Below, one piece after another: positions 44,484 to 53,774 of a DNA stretch of 64,000 bases. Positions within the stretch are counted from its first letter, which is position 1. Every line of letters starts with the position of its first letter. Source of the stretch: Nitrospirota bacterium. Lineage in GTDB: Bacteria; Nitrospirota; Nitrospiria; Nitrospirales; Nitrospiraceae. The position numbers and the translations under genes are program-made. Where the stretch lies: assembly GCA_030684575.1 (NCBI GenBank), contig JAUXVD010000011.1:1-64000 (forward strand). Direction: 5' to 3'. The notes under the pieces were generated by a model. It did no database searches and was not told where the DNA came from. It saw only the letters and a list, made by a program, of their open reading frames with translations.

Positions 44484-44753
44484 ATGGCAACAAATAAAGG
44501 CGGCGGATCAACTAGAAACGGGCGCGACAGCAATCCGCAATATCTCGGGGTCAAAGCCTACGGTGGAGAGACCGTGAAAGCCGGATCGATCCTGATCCGT
44601 CAGCGAGGAACGAAGTTCTTCCCCGGCTTCAACGTGGGCCTCGGTAAAGACCATACCCTCTTCGCCCTTATCACGGGGATTGTAAAGTTCGAGCGCGGCC
44701 GTGGACGGAAGAAGATCAGTGTCTATTCCGACTCCATACCTGTGATTTCCTAG
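44484..44753 (+). CDS. rpmA: 50S ribosomal protein L27
   Basis: 89 residues. [47 protein letters not shown] are diagnostic. The N-terminus MATNKGGGS lacks the cleavable extension found in Firmicutes. Confidence 0.96.
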   Translation: MATNKGGGSTRNGRDSNPQYLGVKAYGGETVKAGSILIRQRGTKFFPGFNVGLGKDHTLFALITGIVKFERGRGRKKISVYSDSIPVIS

Positions 44754-44882
44754 CGCATCTTTCTCCTTTCTCTCGTCATAACTTCGTTACCCGCGAGGAC
44801 TCCCGGCATGACTGTACGTGCAACGGGATGCTCCTCGCAGGCAATGGTCTCGCAGCTCTCACACTGAAGAAACGGTGCGCCG

Positions 44883-45908
44883 ATGTTTGTCGATGAAGTC
44901 CGTATTCGTATCACAGCCGGCCGAGGCGGCGACGGCTCATGCAGTTTTCGGCGCGAAAAGTTTGTGCCGCGCGGCGGCCCTGACGGCGGCGATGGCGGCA
45001 ACGGCGGCAACGTCGTGTTCGAAGCGTCGCCTCGCATGACCACGCTCCTCGACCTCCGATACCAAAAACACTACGAAGCGGAAGTCGGTCGCCAGGGAGG
45101 CGCCGCCAATTGCTCAGGAAGATGCGGAGAAGATGTGGTGGTACTCCTTCCCGTTGGCACCGTCATCTTCAACGATGAAACCAACGAGGTCATGGCCGAC
45201 CTGGTCGCCCCCGGACAGCGGTTTGTGGCAGCACATGGGGGCCACGGCGGACGAGGCAACAACCATTTCGCAACCCCGACGAACCGCACGCCCACAGAGT
45301 TTGAAACCGGCACTGAAGGCGAAATACGATCCCTCAGACTTGAGCTCAAACTGTTGGCCGACGTCGGACTGGTCGGTTTTCCTAATGCCGGGAAATCGAC
45401 GCTTATCTCCGTCATCTCGGCAGCACGACCCAAGATTGCCGACTATCCCTTCACCACGCTGGTGCCGAATTTGGGCATCGTGCGCTGGGGAGAAAAGGGC
45501 AGCTTCGCCGTCGCAGACATTCCCGGAATCATTGAAGGCGCCCACGAGGGCAAGGGCCTGGGACTCCGATTTCTCCGGCATATCGAACGCACGTCGTTTT
45601 TGCTCTATTTGGTCGATGTGTCGGAATGGGCTCCCGAGGCACCGGTCAAGAGCTTCGAAATCATGCGTCAAGAACTGGCCGCCTACGACGAGCCGATCAC
45701 CGCACGCCCCTTCGCAGTCGTCGCCACAAAAATCGACGTACTCGGAGACGGCACAGGACTGCGTGACTTACAAAAGTATTGCAAGCGCCATCGCTACCCG
45801 TGCCTTCCGATCTCTGCCGCCACAAGAGAAGGGCTCACGGAACTCGTCAACTATGTGGGGCAACAGGTTACGCAGCTTCGAGCCACGCCATGCGAGATCA
45901 GCTCCTAA
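44883..45908 (+). CDS. obgE: ribosome-assembly GTPase Obg
   Basis: 341 residues. N-terminal glycine-rich Obg fold (RGGDGSCSFRREKFVPRGGP), then the G domain: GFPNAGKST, ADYPFTTLVPNLG, DIPGIIEGAHEGKGLG, VATKIDV, SAATREGL. No C-terminal OCT domain. Acts in large-subunit maturation and stress control. The proB start lies inside its last codons. Confidence 0.95.
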   Translation: MFVDEVRIRITAGRGGDGSCSFRREKFVPRGGPDGGDGGNGGNVVFEASPRMTTLLDLRYQKHYEAEVGRQGGAANCSGRCGEDVVVLLPVGTVIFNDETNEVMADLVAPGQRFVAAHGGHGGRGNNHFATPTNRTPTEFETGTEGEIRSLRLELKLLADVGLVGFPNAGKSTLISVISAARPKIADYPFTTLVPNLGIVRWGEKGSFAVADIPGIIEGAHEGKGLGLRFLRHIERTSFLLYLVDVSEWAPEAPVKSFEIMRQELAAYDEPITARPFAVVATKIDVLGDGTGLRDLQKYCKRHRYPCLPISAATREGLTELVNYVGQQVTQLRATPCEISS

Positions 45909-47020
45909 AACAGGCCACCCGCATCGTCATCAAAATCGGGAGCAGTCTCATCGCGTCCCGAGAGACTGGGCTGCGCCCGGAACAGATCGATCGGCTTGCA
46001 GATGAAATCGCAATACTCCGATCGAGTGGCCGTGAAGTCCTGATTGTCTCCTCCGGCGCGATTGTCTCCGGCATCAAGAAGTTAGGCCTGACGGAATACC
46101 CCAAAAGTCTCCCCGTGAAACAGGCAGCCGCTGCGGTCGGCCAGAGCCGGCTCATGTGGGCCTACGAAAAATCGTTTGAACGGCTTGACGTCAAGGTCGC
46201 GCAGATCCTCCTGACGCACCACGACCTCGCCGATCGCCGGCGATTTCTCAACGCCCGCCACACCTTGAATGCACTGATCGGGTTCGGGGTCATCCCCATC
46301 ATCAACGAAAACGATACGGTTGCCGTAGACGAAATCCGCGTGGGAGACAACGATACCCTGGCCGCCGAGGTCGCCCATCTGGTCGACGCGGAACTGCTAA
46401 TCATCCTGTCCGATATCTCAGGCCTGTTTACCGAGGACCCACGCAAAAACCCGTCCGCCACGCTGATTCCATTGATTCAGGACATTACCAAAGATATTGA
46501 ACAGCGGGCAGGGGCTTCCAGCTCATTCGAGGGGACCGGGGGCATGGCGACGAAGGTTCGGGCTGCCAAGAAGGTCAGTGAGTATGGTGTGGCCACGTTG
46601 ATCTTGAATGGGCAAGAGGCTGGCCTCCTTCCTCACGTATTGGCCGGCGGCCCCGGCGGGAGCCTCTTCCTTGCGAAAGAACGTCGCTTCACCAGCCGCA
46701 AACATTGGATCGCCTTTACGCTCCGACCGCGGGGAACCTTGACGCTCGACCCAGGAGCCGTTGAAGCGCTGGCCCGGCGAGGCAAGAGCCTCCTGGCTTC
46801 CGGTATCGTCAATGCCAGCGGTCCATTCGAAGCGGGCGATGCCGTCAGCTGTCTCGATCAGGACGGCAAAGAATTCGCGAAGGGGCTGGTGAACTTCTCG
46901 TCCGATATGATCGTCAAGATCAAAGGGCTCAAAACCACCGAGATTCAGCAACAACTCGGTCCTCAAGAATATGAAGAAGTCATCCATCGGGATAACTTGG
47001 TCCTCTTGGACCAACGATAG
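45890..47020 (+). CDS. proB: glutamate 5-kinase
   Basis: 376 residues from ATG at 45890, overlapping obgE by 19 bases. Amino-acid-kinase domain: VIKIGSSLI, VSSGAIVSGIKKLG, INENDTVAVDEIRVGDNDTLAA, GTGGMATKVRAAK. A C-terminal PUA domain (~285-376). First step of proline synthesis from glutamate. Confidence 0.95.
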   Translation: MRDQLLKQATRIVIKIGSSLIASRETGLRPEQIDRLADEIAILRSSGREVLIVSSGAIVSGIKKLGLTEYPKSLPVKQAAAAVGQSRLMWAYEKSFERLDVKVAQILLTHHDLADRRRFLNARHTLNALIGFGVIPIINENDTVAVDEIRVGDNDTLAAEVAHLVDAELLIILSDISGLFTEDPRKNPSATLIPLIQDITKDIEQRAGASSSFEGTGGMATKVRAAKKVSEYGVATLILNGQEAGLLPHVLAGGPGGSLFLAKERRFTSRKHWIAFTLRPRGTLTLDPGAVEALARRGKSLLASGIVNASGPFEAGDAVSCLDQDGKEFAKGLVNFSSDMIVKIKGLKTTEIQQQLGPQEYEEVIHRDNLVLLDQR

Positions 47021-47037
47021 CGCGTGGGTGGCCTACC

Positions 47038-47721
47038 ATGAAACTCGGTCTCCTCGGCGGCAGTTTCAACCCCGTGCATAACGGTCACTTGGCCATTGCG
47101 CGCCAAGCGCGCGAAGCCCTCGGACTCGACCGAGTGCTCTTCATTCCCACGAGTCAACCGCCCCATAAGCCGAGCGGAAGCCTGGCTCCGGCCCAAGACC
47201 GTTATGAAATGGTCCGCCTGGCGATGGCTTCTGACCCCACGCTCGCCATCTCGGATATCGAAATCCGTCGACCCGGCAAGTCCTACTCCATCGATACGAT
47301 TCGCCTGCTGCAGCAAGAATATGGTACACAGACTCAGCTTTTCTTCCTGATCGGGCTCGATGCCTTTCTGGATTTTCCCACCTGGCGAGACCCTCAGACA
47401 TTGCTGGAACTCTGCCAATTCGTCGTGCTCTCCAGGCCAGGCTTATCGTTTCGGTCACTATCCACGGTCCGCCTGATTCCGCCGATTCCAATCCCTTCTC
47501 TGTTAGACCTGGATGCAGGGCGGATTACCAGAATCGAGGCACCGCTAGGGGCGCAAGGCCTGACCTGCCTGAAGCTACCGCCCTGTCCGATCTCTGCATC
47601 GGACATTCGTACAAGAATTCGCCAAGGGCTGCCGGTGGTAAATCTGTTGCCGCCCTCCGTAGAATCTTATATACTCCACCATCATCTATACCAAGAGGAC
47701 CGCGATCGTACCAACAGCTAG
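47038..47721 (+). CDS. nadD: nicotinate-nucleotide adenylyltransferase
   Basis: 227 residues. GGSFNPVHNGHLAIARQA holds the HxGH nucleotidyl motif; FIPTSQPPHK and the C-terminal ISASDIRTRIRQG are also diagnostic. Makes deamido-NAD from nicotinate mononucleotide and ATP. Overlaps the likely true start of rsfS. Confidence 0.95.
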   Translation: MKLGLLGGSFNPVHNGHLAIARQAREALGLDRVLFIPTSQPPHKPSGSLAPAQDRYEMVRLAMASDPTLAISDIEIRRPGKSYSIDTIRLLQQEYGTQTQLFFLIGLDAFLDFPTWRDPQTLLELCQFVVLSRPGLSFRSLSTVRLIPPIPIPSLLDLDAGRITRIEAPLGAQGLTCLKLPPCPISASDIRTRIRQGLPVVNLLPPSVESYILHHHLYQEDRDRTNS

Positions 47722-47749
47722 ATCCACGGCCCTCGCCATTGCCAAGGCC

Positions 47750-48208
47750 ATGTTCGACAAAAAGGCCACCGACGTCCTCGTCCTCCAGGTCGCGCCTCTG
47801 ACCTCCGTTGCCGACTATCTCGTCATCGGCTCTGCAGATTCGGATCGCCAAGCGAGTGCCATCGCCGATCATATCAACGGCATCCTCACTCTCGCCGGTT
47901 CCAGAGCACGCAGCATCGAAGGCGCGAGAAACTCACAATGGGTCCTGATGGATTACGGCGACGTCATTGCCCATATCTTCCGGCAGGACGTCCGGGGGCA
48001 TTACGCCCTCGAACGGCTATGGGCCGATGCAAAACGCATCCCCGTATCGGACGAACCGCCGGTTGTACAACCGGTTGCCGCCCCGGAACCCGTGAAGAAG
48101 CCGAAAAAAGTACCGGCGAAAAAGGCATCGGCAAAGAAAGCCTCGACGAAGAGACCACCAGCGAAAAAAGCACCGGCAAAAAAGGCTCCTGCGAAAAAAA
48201 AGGCCTAG
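47750..48208 (+). CDS. rsfS: ribosomal silencing factor with Lys/Ala/Pro-rich tail
   Basis: 152 residues from the first standard start, ATG at 47750. Core: KKATDVLVLQVAPLTSVADYLVI, GARNSQWVLMDYGDVIAHIF, HYALERLWADAKRI, matching RsfS, which blocks subunit joining by binding L14. The family's first helix (STALAIAKAMFDKKA here) is encoded upstream in the same frame; no ATG, GTG or TTG precedes it, but AUC at 47705 sits five bases after AAGAGGA, so translation may really start there, inside nadD. After residue ~112 a 35-residue tail of KKA/AKK repeats is added, resembling histone-H1-like segments. Confidence 0.9.
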   Translation: MFDKKATDVLVLQVAPLTSVADYLVIGSADSDRQASAIADHINGILTLAGSRARSIEGARNSQWVLMDYGDVIAHIFRQDVRGHYALERLWADAKRIPVSDEPPVVQPVAAPEPVKKPKKVPAKKASAKKASTKRPPAKKAPAKKAPAKKKA

Positions 48209-48212
48209 ATCG

Positions 48213-49613
48213 ATGCTCCGACTGCTTACCACTATCTTCCTCATCTGCGTCGGGATCTTCCTCTACAGCTATTTTCGCGAGTTGAACCCAGGCACGGTCG
48301 CAGTCCACACCAGCCCCTCCATCCAATTTGAACTCAGTCCGGTCACACTCGTCGTCTTTTCCATGGCCGTCGGCGCCGTACTCGTCGCCCTGGCTGTCGG
48401 CATGCGGCAAACCGCCCACGCCATCGGCAACTGGCGCAGCACGCGACTGTTGCGCCGCAGAGAAAAGATCGATGCGCTCCATCGTGAAGGCACCCATGCC
48501 TTCATGTCCAAACGCATCGTCGAAGCGATCGGCCTATTCGAGAAGGCCCTGTCCATGGATCCGAATCGGGTCGATTCGCTCCTCTGGCTAGGTAACATTT
48601 ATCGCGCCGAGAGCAACTACGCAGAGGCCATCCGCCTGCATCAACGGGCGAATCGCGTCGACGATCGTAACATCGAAATCCTGCTGGAGCTCGCAAAAGA
48701 CCTGGAAGGCGCCAAGCGTTACGAGGACGCCCTACAGGCCCTGCACAAAATGCTCAGGATCGAACCGGACAATCTCACCGCGCTCATTCGCGAACGCGAC
48801 CTCTTGATCCGGCTTGAAAAATGGAGCGAAGCACTTGAAATCCAACATCGCCTGCTGAAAGCCAACCTGCCTGAGCCGGAACGCAAAGCCGAGGCCCATC
48901 TCCTCACCGGCTGCACCTACGAAGTCGGGCGCCAACTGCTGGAACGTGGCCACCCCGATAAGGCACGGCGCTATTTCCGTGGTGCGATCAAGAAAGACCG
49001 GACCTTCCTGCCTGCCTACATCGGCATTGGAGAAATCCTGATTCGGGAAGGCAAAACGAAAGACGCGGTGGAGATCCTCAAGAAGGTCTATGCCAGGACC
49101 CGCAACATCATCATTCTGCACCGCCTCGAAGAGCTGTTTCTCGAACAGGGTGAACCCAGCGAAATTATCCGAGTCTATCAGGAAGCCCTCCAGCAGGACC
49201 CGAACAATGCGGCCCTCCAGTTTTATTTGGGCAAGCTCTATTACCGGCTCGAAATGGCCGACGAAGCCTTCGACATCCTCTCAACCGTCGAAGGGATACA
49301 GGACCAATTGGTCGATTACCATAAGATCATGGCCAATCTCTTTCTGCGCAAGCAACATATGGAGCAGGCAGTCGTCGAGCTCAAGAAAGCGCTGCATTTC
49401 AAGAAGCGCGTGGTCGTGCCCTACGTCTGTACCGCCTGCCAACAAGAATCGACCGAATGGTCGGGACGCTGCCACCGCTGCGGCACGTGGAATACGTTCG
49501 TGGCACTGCCCTGGCCGAATGCCGGCCAAACGGTCCAAGGCCAAGCCAACAGCCCCTCTCCAGCCTCCCTCGTGCCCTATCAAGGCATTGCTTCTCCCTA
49601 CGAAACCGTGTAG
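48213..49613 (+). CDS. LapA-LapB fusion (LPS assembly/regulation protein)
   Basis: 466 residues. Residues ~1-85 contain two membrane segments and the DUF1049/LapA layout (FSMAVGAVLVALAVGM). Residues ~90-400 are TPR repeats of the LapB/YciM type (AFMSKRIVEAIGLFEKALSM, GKTKDAVEILKKVY). The end has a rubredoxin-like zinc site: VCTACQQESTEW and RCHRCGTWNT, as in LapB. In E. coli LapA and LapB are separate; LapB directs FtsH to LpxC and so sets lipopolysaccharide output. A joined polypeptide here is unusual. Confidence 0.85.
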   Translation: MLRLLTTIFLICVGIFLYSYFRELNPGTVAVHTSPSIQFELSPVTLVVFSMAVGAVLVALAVGMRQTAHAIGNWRSTRLLRRREKIDALHREGTHAFMSKRIVEAIGLFEKALSMDPNRVDSLLWLGNIYRAESNYAEAIRLHQRANRVDDRNIEILLELAKDLEGAKRYEDALQALHKMLRIEPDNLTALIRERDLLIRLEKWSEALEIQHRLLKANLPEPERKAEAHLLTGCTYEVGRQLLERGHPDKARRYFRGAIKKDRTFLPAYIGIGEILIREGKTKDAVEILKKVYARTRNIIILHRLEELFLEQGEPSEIIRVYQEALQQDPNNAALQFYLGKLYYRLEMADEAFDILSTVEGIQDQLVDYHKIMANLFLRKQHMEQAVVELKKALHFKKRVVVPYVCTACQQESTEWSGRCHRCGTWNTFVALPWPNAGQTVQGQANSPSPASLVPYQGIASPYETV

Positions 49614-49699
49614 GTTTTCAGCCAGTCTGGCTATGTGATGCAGGCCCAGACCATCACGCATCGCAGTCAATTCAATCTCATCAGATAATGGAGTGTCCC

Positions 49700-50695
49700 A
49701 TGGTCGACTATCAGGATTTCGCAGCTAAAGCCTTGCGCGACGAGACGCTGACCAGAAATGAATGTCAGGCCGTGCTCGATAGTCCCGATGAGCGATTGCT
49801 GGAACTCCTCCAAGCCGCCTTTACCGTCCGATCACGTTATTTCGGCAAGACCGTCCGTCTCCAGATGTTGCAGAACGCCAAGAGTGGGGCCTGCATGGAA
49901 GACTGTCACTACTGTTCTCAATCTGCGATCTCCACCGCCCCGATCGAGCGCTATAACCTCTTGCCGCAAAAAGAGATGATCGACGGTGCCAGGCAGGCTG
50001 CCGCCTCGAAAGCCCAACGTTATTGCATCGTCATCAGCGGTCGGAGTCCGTTGGACCGGGAGATCGACGAAATCGCGGGAGCCGTCCGCGCGATCAAGCA
50101 GGAGATTCCAATTCAAATTTGCTGCTCACTCGGCCTTATGAGCGAACCACAGGCCAAACGTCTGAAGGCGGCGGGCGTCGATCGGGTGAACCACAATTTG
50201 AATACAGGCGAAGCCTTTCACGCGTCCATCTGCACCACGCATACCTTCCAGGACCGGCTCAACACCATCCAGAACGCGCGGGCAGCAGGACTGGAAATCT
50301 GTTCAGGCGGGATCGTCGGAATGGGAGAAAAGGACGAAGACCTCATCGACCTGGCCATGGCCCTGATCGACGTCAAGCCGGACTCCATTCCGCTCAACAC
50401 ACTCCATCCGGCTACGGGCACGCCGCTGGAGAACTGTGACAACCTGACCCCTCAACGCTGTTTAAAAGTGCTCTGCCTCTTCCGGTTCCTGCACCCACGC
50501 ACAGAACTCCGCGTAGCAGGCGGCCGTGAACATAACCTCCGCAGCCTCCAGCCCTTGGCCCTCTACCCGGCCGACTCCATCTTCGTGAACAACTATCTCA
50601 CGACGCCAGGCTCTCCTGCCCCCGAAGTCTGGGGCATGATCGAAGACCTCGGATTCAAGATCGAAGTGGACCACCAGCAGCCGGTCGGTAACTAG
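49700..50695 (+). CDS. bioB: biotin synthase
   Basis: 331 residues from ATG at 49700, seven bases after GGAG. Radical SAM cluster CMEDCHYC (C65, C69, C72), then QICCSLGLMSE, VNHNLNT, GGIVGMGE and NTLHPATGTPLE. Also the [2Fe-2S] ligands typical of BioB (C in YCIVISG, CCSLG). Inserts sulfur into dethiobiotin. Other biotin genes are not in the window. Confidence 0.95.
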   Translation: MVDYQDFAAKALRDETLTRNECQAVLDSPDERLLELLQAAFTVRSRYFGKTVRLQMLQNAKSGACMEDCHYCSQSAISTAPIERYNLLPQKEMIDGARQAAASKAQRYCIVISGRSPLDREIDEIAGAVRAIKQEIPIQICCSLGLMSEPQAKRLKAAGVDRVNHNLNTGEAFHASICTTHTFQDRLNTIQNARAAGLEICSGGIVGMGEKDEDLIDLAMALIDVKPDSIPLNTLHPATGTPLENCDNLTPQRCLKVLCLFRFLHPRTELRVAGGREHNLRSLQPLALYPADSIFVNNYLTTPGSPAPEVWGMIEDLGFKIEVDHQQPVGN

Positions 50696-50714
50696 CTCAC
50701 GCTCTAGCTTTTCC

Positions 50715-53318
50715 CTATTCCTCCCTCAGCCCGTCCACGAGAGGCTGCCTTGCGGCCCAGCGCGCAGGCCAATAGCCTGCTACCAGGGCCGCAGTAAGAG
50801 CGAGGGCGACTGCTTGTAGAATCAGTCCACCTGGGATCGTCATCTGAATCGTCCAACCAAATGACTGTTTATTGATCACCTGGATGAGCAGCGTCGCAAG
50901 CAACAGGCCTCCGACGACACCCAGCGCCGCCCCGATCAATCCAAGATAGGTCGCTTCCCATAAGACCAATTGCTCTACCTGCTTCGGACTGGCGCCGATC
51001 GCCCGCAGTGTGGCGAATTCACGACGACGCTCCAGCACCGCCGTCACCAGAGTATTGATGATGCCCAACATTGCCACCAACACGGCAATGGTTTCGAGAA
51101 CATAGGTGAGCACGAAGGTGCGGTCGAAGATATCGAGAATCTCCTTCCTCAACTCGTGGTTTCGAATCACAGACGGTGGAACCGTCACGCCATCCATCCC
51201 CGAAATATTTGTGAGAATCGACTGCCGCACGCGCTCACGATCGACCCCCGCAGCGAGGTAAATTGGAAATACCGTCACACGCCCATCGTCCCATCGTTGC
51301 TGATACCAGTCCCGATCCATCACCATCTTTCCACCGTCGGTCGCGTAATCGTAGAAGATCCCCTCGACGGGCACATTCACTGGTCCTGCCTGCGTCGTGA
51401 CTAAAATCCTGCTCCCCTCGCGAAGACCGAGTCGATTCGCCAACACTTCCGACAGGAGCACGCCACCGGTCTCGGCGGCTCGCTGCAAGGCCACAGTTGA
51501 ATCTCCTTGGACCATCAGATATCGGCTGCGCTGTGCATGGAGCCTGAGATCTCGTGAGACCAACGAAACCGGACGGCCTTCTACCTCCACATGCACCTCC
51601 CGATAGGTATCGACAGCGGCAATGCCGTCAATCGCCGCCAGGGTTGCACGCCAGGCCCCCGGGAGAGCCCGTGACGCCTGGCCAGACTGCTTCCCATGGG
51701 GCCAGGATTGTGGGGCCACGATGAGATCGGCGATGACGGTCTCGTTCACCCAGACCTCGACGGTGTCGCGAAAACTGCGCACCATCACGGCCACACCGAT
51801 CATGATCGATAGTCCCACCATCAACGCCGACACAGTCACAGCATTCCTGCCAGGATGGCGCGCAGCCTGATCTGCCGCGATATGCCGCAGGCTCCCCCCG
51901 AGCGCCATGGCCTTACTCTCTTGGCGAGCGCGCCGCATGCCCAAGGCCTTGATACAGAGTGGCGCAAGACAGGAGAGAGCTCCCAAGAGACAGATCGTCG
52001 AGACATATCCGAAGAGGGGCAGACCTCCGACCGGACCCATCAGTGAGCAGAGGCCTCCCAGCAACAACAATGCGAGGCCGATCCACCCGAACAGGCCTGC
52101 CCGCAGTTGATGTGCAGATTCATAGTCTCCAGGCGCCAAGGCACGAACCGTCACGGTTCTACCTGCTTCCACACTGGGAGCCAAGGCCCCTATCATCGAG
52201 ACCACGGTTCCGAGCAGCACCCCCTTCGCCACGGCCACGAACGTCAACATGTCCATCCACATAATCGACCCGTCGGATGCAACCGGCGCATAGAGGTCTG
52301 AGATGGTCCGGCTCACGAGCGACACCAACCCTCTGGCTAACCAAACCCCGCCAAGACCTCCCACGAGCCCGCCAAGGAGACCGAGGATCCCTGCCTCCAC
52401 GAGGAAGAGGCCGACGACCCGTCGCTCCGTCATTCCCAATGCGCGATAGATACCGATCTCACGCCGTCGTTGCGCCACAGCAAAGGCCATCGTGTTGTAG
52501 ATCAAGAACATCCCGACGAGCAGACCAACCCAGCTCAAGACCGTCAGATTGAGTTGGAAGGCCCGCACCATATTTTCGAGCTGCTTCGTCCGTTGAGCCG
52601 GCCGTTGCACAACCATATGGGGCGGGAGCACCGTCCGGACAGAGGCTATGACGTCGTCGAGCGACTGACCGGCCTGCGTCACCAACTCGATCCGGTCCAA
52701 TCGTCCGATCGCTTGGAACAACCGCTGCGCCGAAGCAATATCCATGATCGCCAACCGATCCCAGAGGGAGGAACGCCCCGCCTCGTCGTGAATAAGCCCT
52801 ACGACCCGCAGCCGCACAAGACGTCCCCCCGCCGTCACCTCAAGGGTGCTACCGACTCCAAGGCTCCACTCAGCCGCAACCTGACGGCCAAGATACAACG
52901 CGTCCGGAGCCAGGAGTGTATCCAGCGCCACCTCAGTGTCAGCCTGCGAGAGCTGGAATCCACGCGTCCCGACCTCCGCAAGAAGATCCAGACCCAAAAC
53001 CTTCAGCACCTGCCCATGCTGTGCTCCCTGAGCAACCACGACCGTTTCGTCAATGACTGGAGCGGCGCTTGCCACCCCCTCGGCCATGCGGACAGCCGAG
53101 ATGACGGATTCATCCAGACCGAGATCACTGCCCACAATTTCCAAAGTGGAGGGACCGGCCACCGTCGTGACGGCCTGCTCAAACGACCGCAACACTTGAA
53201 CGTTCGCCGTCCCGATGGCCACGGAAGCCAACACGCCCAGGGCGACTCCGGCGACGCTGAGCAAGGTCCGAAATGGCTGCTGGAGGCCATGGGAGCGGAT
53301 CAGAGCGATATTAAGCAT
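50715..53318 (-). CDS. FtsX-family ABC transporter permease, full length
   Basis: 867 residues. About ten membrane segments: one at the N-terminus (TLLSVAGVALGVLASVAIG), three near 260-380, a pair near 415-460, one at ~495 and three at the end. Two FtsX domains flank periplasmic loops, as in lipoprotein-releasing or macrolide-type exporters. It needs an ATPase; the one at 54701-55429 fits. No clear ribosome site before ATG at 53318. Cargo is unknown, probably a lipoprotein or lipid. Confidence 0.85.
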   Translation of the reverse strand: MLNIALIRSHGLQQPFRTLLSVAGVALGVLASVAIGTANVQVLRSFEQAVTTVAGPSTLEIVGSDLGLDESVISAVRMAEGVASAAPVIDETVVVAQGAQHGQVLKVLGLDLLAEVGTRGFQLSQADTEVALDTLLAPDALYLGRQVAAEWSLGVGSTLEVTAGGRLVRLRVVGLIHDEAGRSSLWDRLAIMDIASAQRLFQAIGRLDRIELVTQAGQSLDDVIASVRTVLPPHMVVQRPAQRTKQLENMVRAFQLNLTVLSWVGLLVGMFLIYNTMAFAVAQRRREIGIYRALGMTERRVVGLFLVEAGILGLLGGLVGGLGGVWLARGLVSLVSRTISDLYAPVASDGSIMWMDMLTFVAVAKGVLLGTVVSMIGALAPSVEAGRTVTVRALAPGDYESAHQLRAGLFGWIGLALLLLGGLCSLMGPVGGLPLFGYVSTICLLGALSCLAPLCIKALGMRRARQESKAMALGGSLRHIAADQAARHPGRNAVTVSALMVGLSIMIGVAVMVRSFRDTVEVWVNETVIADLIVAPQSWPHGKQSGQASRALPGAWRATLAAIDGIAAVDTYREVHVEVEGRPVSLVSRDLRLHAQRSRYLMVQGDSTVALQRAAETGGVLLSEVLANRLGLREGSRILVTTQAGPVNVPVEGIFYDYATDGGKMVMDRDWYQQRWDDGRVTVFPIYLAAGVDRERVRQSILTNISGMDGVTVPPSVIRNHELRKEILDIFDRTFVLTYVLETIAVLVAMLGIINTLVTAVLERRREFATLRAIGASPKQVEQLVLWEATYLGLIGAALGVVGGLLLATLLIQVINKQSFGWTIQMTIPGGLILQAVALALTAALVAGYWPARWAARQPLVDGLREE

Positions 53319-53499
53319 AAGTGGTATAGTTCTCTAAGCCCCTGCCTCAGGAGACAACGAATGAACCATGGCCGATGAGGGTACGGAGAAGGATGTCATC
53401 CTTCAAGCCAAGACGGAAGCCCTGCACAAATGAGTGGTTTCGTTTACAGAAATATAGACCTTTGCTAGACTTCTACGAGTTGACGATGAGAGGTTCTTG

Positions 53500-53772
53500 A
53501 TGGGCGCGAAAACTGCTTTGAGCCGAAAAATCCAGCCGATAGAAGAAGAGATCGATGCCGATCTCCTGACGCCCCGGCAGCGTGACATCCTTCGCCTGGT
53601 GTCGATCGGGCATACGAACCGTGAAATTGCGGAAATGCTCGAGATCAGCGTCCGCACCGTGGAAGTGCACCGATTCAACTTGATGCGGCGGTTGAACGTC
53701 AGAAATGTGGCTCAGCTACTCCGGCGGGCTCTGCAGCTCGGACTCCTAGCCAGAACGTTCGGCGCGAAGTAG
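53500..53772 (+). CDS. stand-alone LuxR-type HTH regulator
   Basis: 90 residues from ATG at 53500 (AGAGG six bases earlier). The GerE-type domain fills most of it: LTPRQRDILRLVSIGHTNREIAEMLEISVRTVEVHRFNLMRRLNV. No receiver or ligand-binding domain. It is on the opposite strand to, and between, the permease gene and pyrD, so it may control this locus. Confidence 0.85.
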   Translation: MGAKTALSRKIQPIEEEIDADLLTPRQRDILRLVSIGHTNREIAEMLEISVRTVEVHRFNLMRRLNVRNVAQLLRRALQLGLLARTFGAK

Positions 53773-53774
53773 TC

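Noticed and set aside
53319-53345. Leaderless start of the FtsX-type permease, since TATACC lies close to its ATG
   Set aside because: No matching -35 element; the similar CCACTTATGCTT before ilvE looks coincidental.
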